NCBI RefSeq assembly: GCF_902712915.1
Contig: NZ_CACTIA010000004.1
Coordinates: 124,001 to 188,000 of the forward strand
DNA length: 64,000 nucleotides
Source of the DNA: Acidiphilium sp. C61
GTDB lineage: Bacteria > Pseudomonadota > Alphaproteobacteria > Acetobacterales > Acetobacteraceae
Reading direction: 5' to 3'
The notes below the pieces were generated by a model. The model made no database searches. It had not been told where the DNA came from and worked only from the letters and a program-made list of their open reading frames with translations. The translations under genes were made by a program, and so were the position numbers. How positions within the stretch are numbered: position 1 is the first letter of the stretch; every line of letters begins with the position of its first letter. Of this stretch, positions 61,599-64,000 are shown piece by piece.

Positions 61599-61705
61599 CA
61601 AAACGAGCGCCGCCGACCGGATACCCGCCATGAAGGCACTCGTTGGTGCTGTCTTGCGGCGAGCACCCCAAAGAGAGGTAATATGGCGGGGGGAGGAGTC
61701 CGTTT

Positions 61706-64000
61706 GTGAGCATCATTTCAAGCCGCCCGCCCTGGGGTAAATTTGACGCTGGCATTACCCATCATCTTGCGCACCACTGCGCCGATGTGGCCGCCTGCTT
61801 TGAGGCGATCGCCGATATCCCGACCATTCGCCTCCGTATGGAACATTCGGCCAACAGATCGCTATCAACGGCGGATATCAAGCGCCTGGCGGTCCTTGTG
61901 TTCCTGCACGATGTCGGCAAGCTCCACCCAGGTTTTCAGGCCAAGGGGTGGCCCGAAGCCACGTGGCCTGGCGGCCGACATGGGCATGTTCAGGAAGGGG
62001 CAGCCCTCTTTCAAAGCGGTGCTCCGGAGGAGGTCAGGGAATCCCTGTGCTGGGATGAGCTGAATGAGTGGGGCGTCTTTGACGACGGAGGTAACCTTCT
62101 GGTGGCGGCACTGGCTCACCATGGCCGCCCATTTGCCGTTGAAAGCCGTGCCAAGAGCGAGTGGCAGGCGGTTCCCGGGATCGGATATGACCCTGCCGCG
62201 TCGGCAGCCGAATTCGGTGAGCTGATCCGGTCCTGGTTCCCTGAAGCGTTCGCGGCCGGCCCCGGCGTCAGGATGCCAACGTCATCTGATTTCCAGCACC
62301 TCTTCTGCGGCATAGTCTCGTTGGCGGACTGGCTGGGATCAACGCAAGCGATCTTCAAGTTCATCCCGGACCTTGATCACGGCTACATGGAGAGAGCCCG
62401 TGCGCGGGCACGTCGCGCCATCGCGGAAATCGGGCTTGACCCCACTCGTTACCGTGCCGCCGGCGCGGGGCGGACAGACTTTCCAGCGCTCACTGGCGGC
62501 AGACAGCCGCGGCCACAGCAGGTTCTCGTCGGCGAATTTCCCCTCGATGAGCGCCTGCTCATCCTCGAGGCCGAAACGGGCTCCGGGAAGACGGAGTCGG
62601 CAATCTGGCGATTTGCCCGCCTGTTCGACGCAGGTCTCGTCGACAGCCTCTATTTTGCGCTGCCGACAAGGGCCGCTGCCATACAGCTGCACCGCCGCGT
62701 GAACGATGCGATGCGCCGCCTGTTCCAGGATCGCGGCCCCGAGGCGGTTCTCGTGGTCCCGGGGTACATCAGGTCTGGTGAAGCGGAGGGAAGCAAGCTT
62801 CCCGACTGGAAGGTGCGCTGGGATGACGACGGCCGCGTAGATGAGGAACGGCTTGTGGCGCGCTGGGCGGCCGAAAGTGCCAAGCGCTCGCTGGCCGCGG
62901 CGATCGCCGTGGGGACAGTTGACCAGGTGATGCTTGCCGGACTCCAGGTAAAGCACGCTCATTTACGCGCAGCAGCGCTCTCGCGCAGCCTTCTCGTCAT
63001 CGACGAGGTGCACGCATCCGACCACTACATGACCGAAATCCAGCGACACCTCCTCAAGATGCATGTCGGCCGAGGCGGGTACGCGATGTTGATGTCAGCC
63101 ACTCTCGGATCGGTCGCTCGCAGCAGGTGGCTTGGACAGCGCATCGAGCCAAGTTTTGAACGGGCAGCAGCCGAGCCCTACCCGGCAGTATGGGGCAAGG
63201 ATAAGGCTGCACCCCATAGTTGCGACCCTCAAGGGGGGCAGAAGCGCGTCTCGATGACGCTTGAGCCAACGATGGATGCAGATGCCTGCGCCCGCATCGC
63301 GATCGAGGCCGCCCGCGCGGGCGCGCGTGTCCTCATAATCCGGAACACTGTCGGGGCAGCGATTGACCTTTTCGATGCCGTCCGCAAGGTCGACGAACCC
63401 CTCCTGCTGAATGCTGCCGGTGGGCCCGCGCTTCACCATAGTCGTTTTGCCCCGGAAGACCGCGCGCTGCTCGACCAGGCTGTCGAAACAGCGCTATCGC
63501 CTGCGACCAGCGACACCGCCGGCGTCATTGTCATCGGCACACAGACGCTCGAGCAAAGCCTTGATATCGACGCCGATATCCTGCTCACAGATCTCTGCCC
63601 GATCGATGTCCTGCTCCAGCGCATCGGCAGGCTACATCGGCACAGGATGGACCGGCCGGCCGGCTTCGGGGTCCCACAGTGCCATGTCATGATGCTGGAG
63701 GACGGCCTCGAAAAGCTGCTCGCGCCAGCGTTCGTCAACGGCCTGGGCGCAATTAAAGGTCGTGGCAGGGACGAGGTATACGGGATCTACATGGACGTGC
63801 CGGCACTCGAGCTGACCCGTCGGCTCGTCGTGGATTATCCCGAATGGGTCATCCCTGAGATGAACCGCTTCCTCGTTGAGAGCGCCACTCACCCCGACCG
63901 GATCACGGCGCTGAATGCTGAACTCGGTCGCGCCTGGTCAACCTATTCGAACACTGTCTACGGCAAGGGCCTGGCAGAGCGCGCAGCGGCACGGGGCCTT
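61706..64000 (+). CDS. cas3: CRISPR-associated helicase-nuclease Cas3, C-terminus beyond window
   Basis: Effector nuclease-helicase of type I CRISPR, recruited by Cascade to unwind and degrade target DNA. Start GTG 61706 with GGAGGAG 8 bases upstream; the frame is open for 765 codons to the window end. HD nuclease: HHLAHHCAD (about 19-27), FLHDVGKLHPGF (about 67-77), ALAHHGRP. Helicase: EAETGSGKTES (Walker A, about 288-298), VIDEVHASDH (DEVH box, about 432), LMSATLGS, GTQTLEQSLDIDAD (motif V) and QRIGRLHRHR (motif VI, about 638). A single HD-helicase fusion. The Cascade and adaptation genes are expected downstream, outside the window. Confidence 0.95.
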   Translation, partial: MSIISSRPPWGKFDAGITHHLAHHCADVAACFEAIADIPTIRLRMEHSANRSLSTADIKRLAVLVFLHDVGKLHPGFQAKGWPEATWPGGRHGHVQEGAALFQSGAPEEVRESLCWDELNEWGVFDDGGNLLVAALAHHGRPFAVESRAKSEWQAVPGIGYDPAASAAEFGELIRSWFPEAFAAGPGVRMPTSSDFQHLFCGIVSLADWLGSTQAIFKFIPDLDHGYMERARARARRAIAEIGLDPTRYRAAGAGRTDFPALTGGRQPRPQQVLVGEFPLDERLLILEAETGSGKTESAIWRFARLFDAGLVDSLYFALPTRAAAIQLHRRVNDAMRRLFQDRGPEAVLVVPGYIRSGEAEGSKLPDWKVRWDDDGRVDEERLVARWAAESAKRSLAAAIAVGTVDQVMLAGLQVKHAHLRAAALSRSLLVIDEVHASDHYMTEIQRHLLKMHVGRGGYAMLMSATLGSVARSRWLGQRIEPSFERAAAEPYPAVWGKDKAAPHSCDPQGGQKRVSMTLEPTMDADACARIAIEAARAGARVLIIRNTVGAAIDLFDAVRKVDEPLLLNAAGGPALHHSRFAPEDRALLDQAVETALSPATSDTAGVIVIGTQTLEQSLDIDADILLTDLCPIDVLLQRIGRLHRHRMDRPAGFGVPQCHVMMLEDGLEKLLAPAFVNGLGAIKGRGRDEVYGIYMDVPALELTRRLVVDYPEWVIPEMNRFLVESATHPDRITALNAELGRAWSTYSNTVYGKGLAERAAARGL

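Noticed and set aside
60574..61755. Proteins made of repeated GLSPHARGN, AYPRTHGGT or PIPARTGEP units on the minus strand
   Set aside because: They are three-frame translations of the CRISPR repeat and spacers, a well-known annotation artefact.

Overview
This looks like part of a large, high-GC conjugative-type plasmid, or a plasmid-derived chromosomal island, from an alphaproteobacterium, probably an acetic-acid or acidophile relative (Acetobacteraceae). The reasons are the alphaproteobacterial SOS box (GTTC-N7-GTTC), a CtrA-like regulator, I-type (Dot/Icm) transfer genes, a RepC initiator and a FeeM-like acyltransferase. The genus is an inference. No rRNA, tRNA, ribosomal or core metabolic genes were seen.

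Layout. 1-1.7 kb: an SOS-controlled umuDC operon whose UmuD has lost both catalytic residues. 1.8-7.9 kb: an IcmB/DotO transfer ATPase behind a Tat-exported thioredoxin-like protein, a GNAT-like protein and a lytic transglycosylase. 8-10 kb: an AbiE-type toxin-antitoxin pair in reversed gene order. 10.3-15.6 kb: DNA-metabolism cargo (ExoX-like and DnaQ-like exonucleases, dCTP deaminase, RNase HII) around an IcmD-like membrane protein. 15.8-23.3 kb: secreted HNH-like protein, phosphorylation-dead CtrA-like regulator, DUF1612-type protein, FeeM-like synthase, tyrosine recombinase, RES-Xre toxin-antitoxin, an RNase H-like protein, and a P-loop kinase broken by an IS256-family element.

24.7-29 kb is replicon 1: a centromere-like repeat field, parA, a small RHH partner, and repA embedded in 25 dispersed iterons. 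29-33 kb is a Upf1-like helicase with an unknown partner. 33-36.6 kb holds secreted small proteins and dotC/dotD. 36.9-37.4 kb carries eight 22-bp direct repeats. 37.5-50.3 kb has another integrase followed by an IS graveyard that carries two LysR-controlled modules and a GNAT gene split by an ISAzo13-type element. 52.7-54.5 kb is replicon 2: a lone repC with a candidate antisense RNA and an RHH protein. 54.7-60 kb is a nucleotidyltransferase toxin pair and an operon of unrecognised proteins, one with a frame break at a perfect 19-bp inverted repeat. 60.5-64 kb is a type I-E-like CRISPR array (17 repeats, 16 spacers) followed by cas3, which runs off the window.

Taken together the region combines two replication systems, partition, parts of a Dot/Icm-like transfer machine, at least three toxin-antitoxin modules and CRISPR defence. 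That fits a multireplicon, possibly cointegrate, mobile plasmid. The genes most deserving attention are the uncleavable short UmuD, the dead-receiver CtrA homologue, the helicase pair and the unknown operon beside the CRISPR locus.
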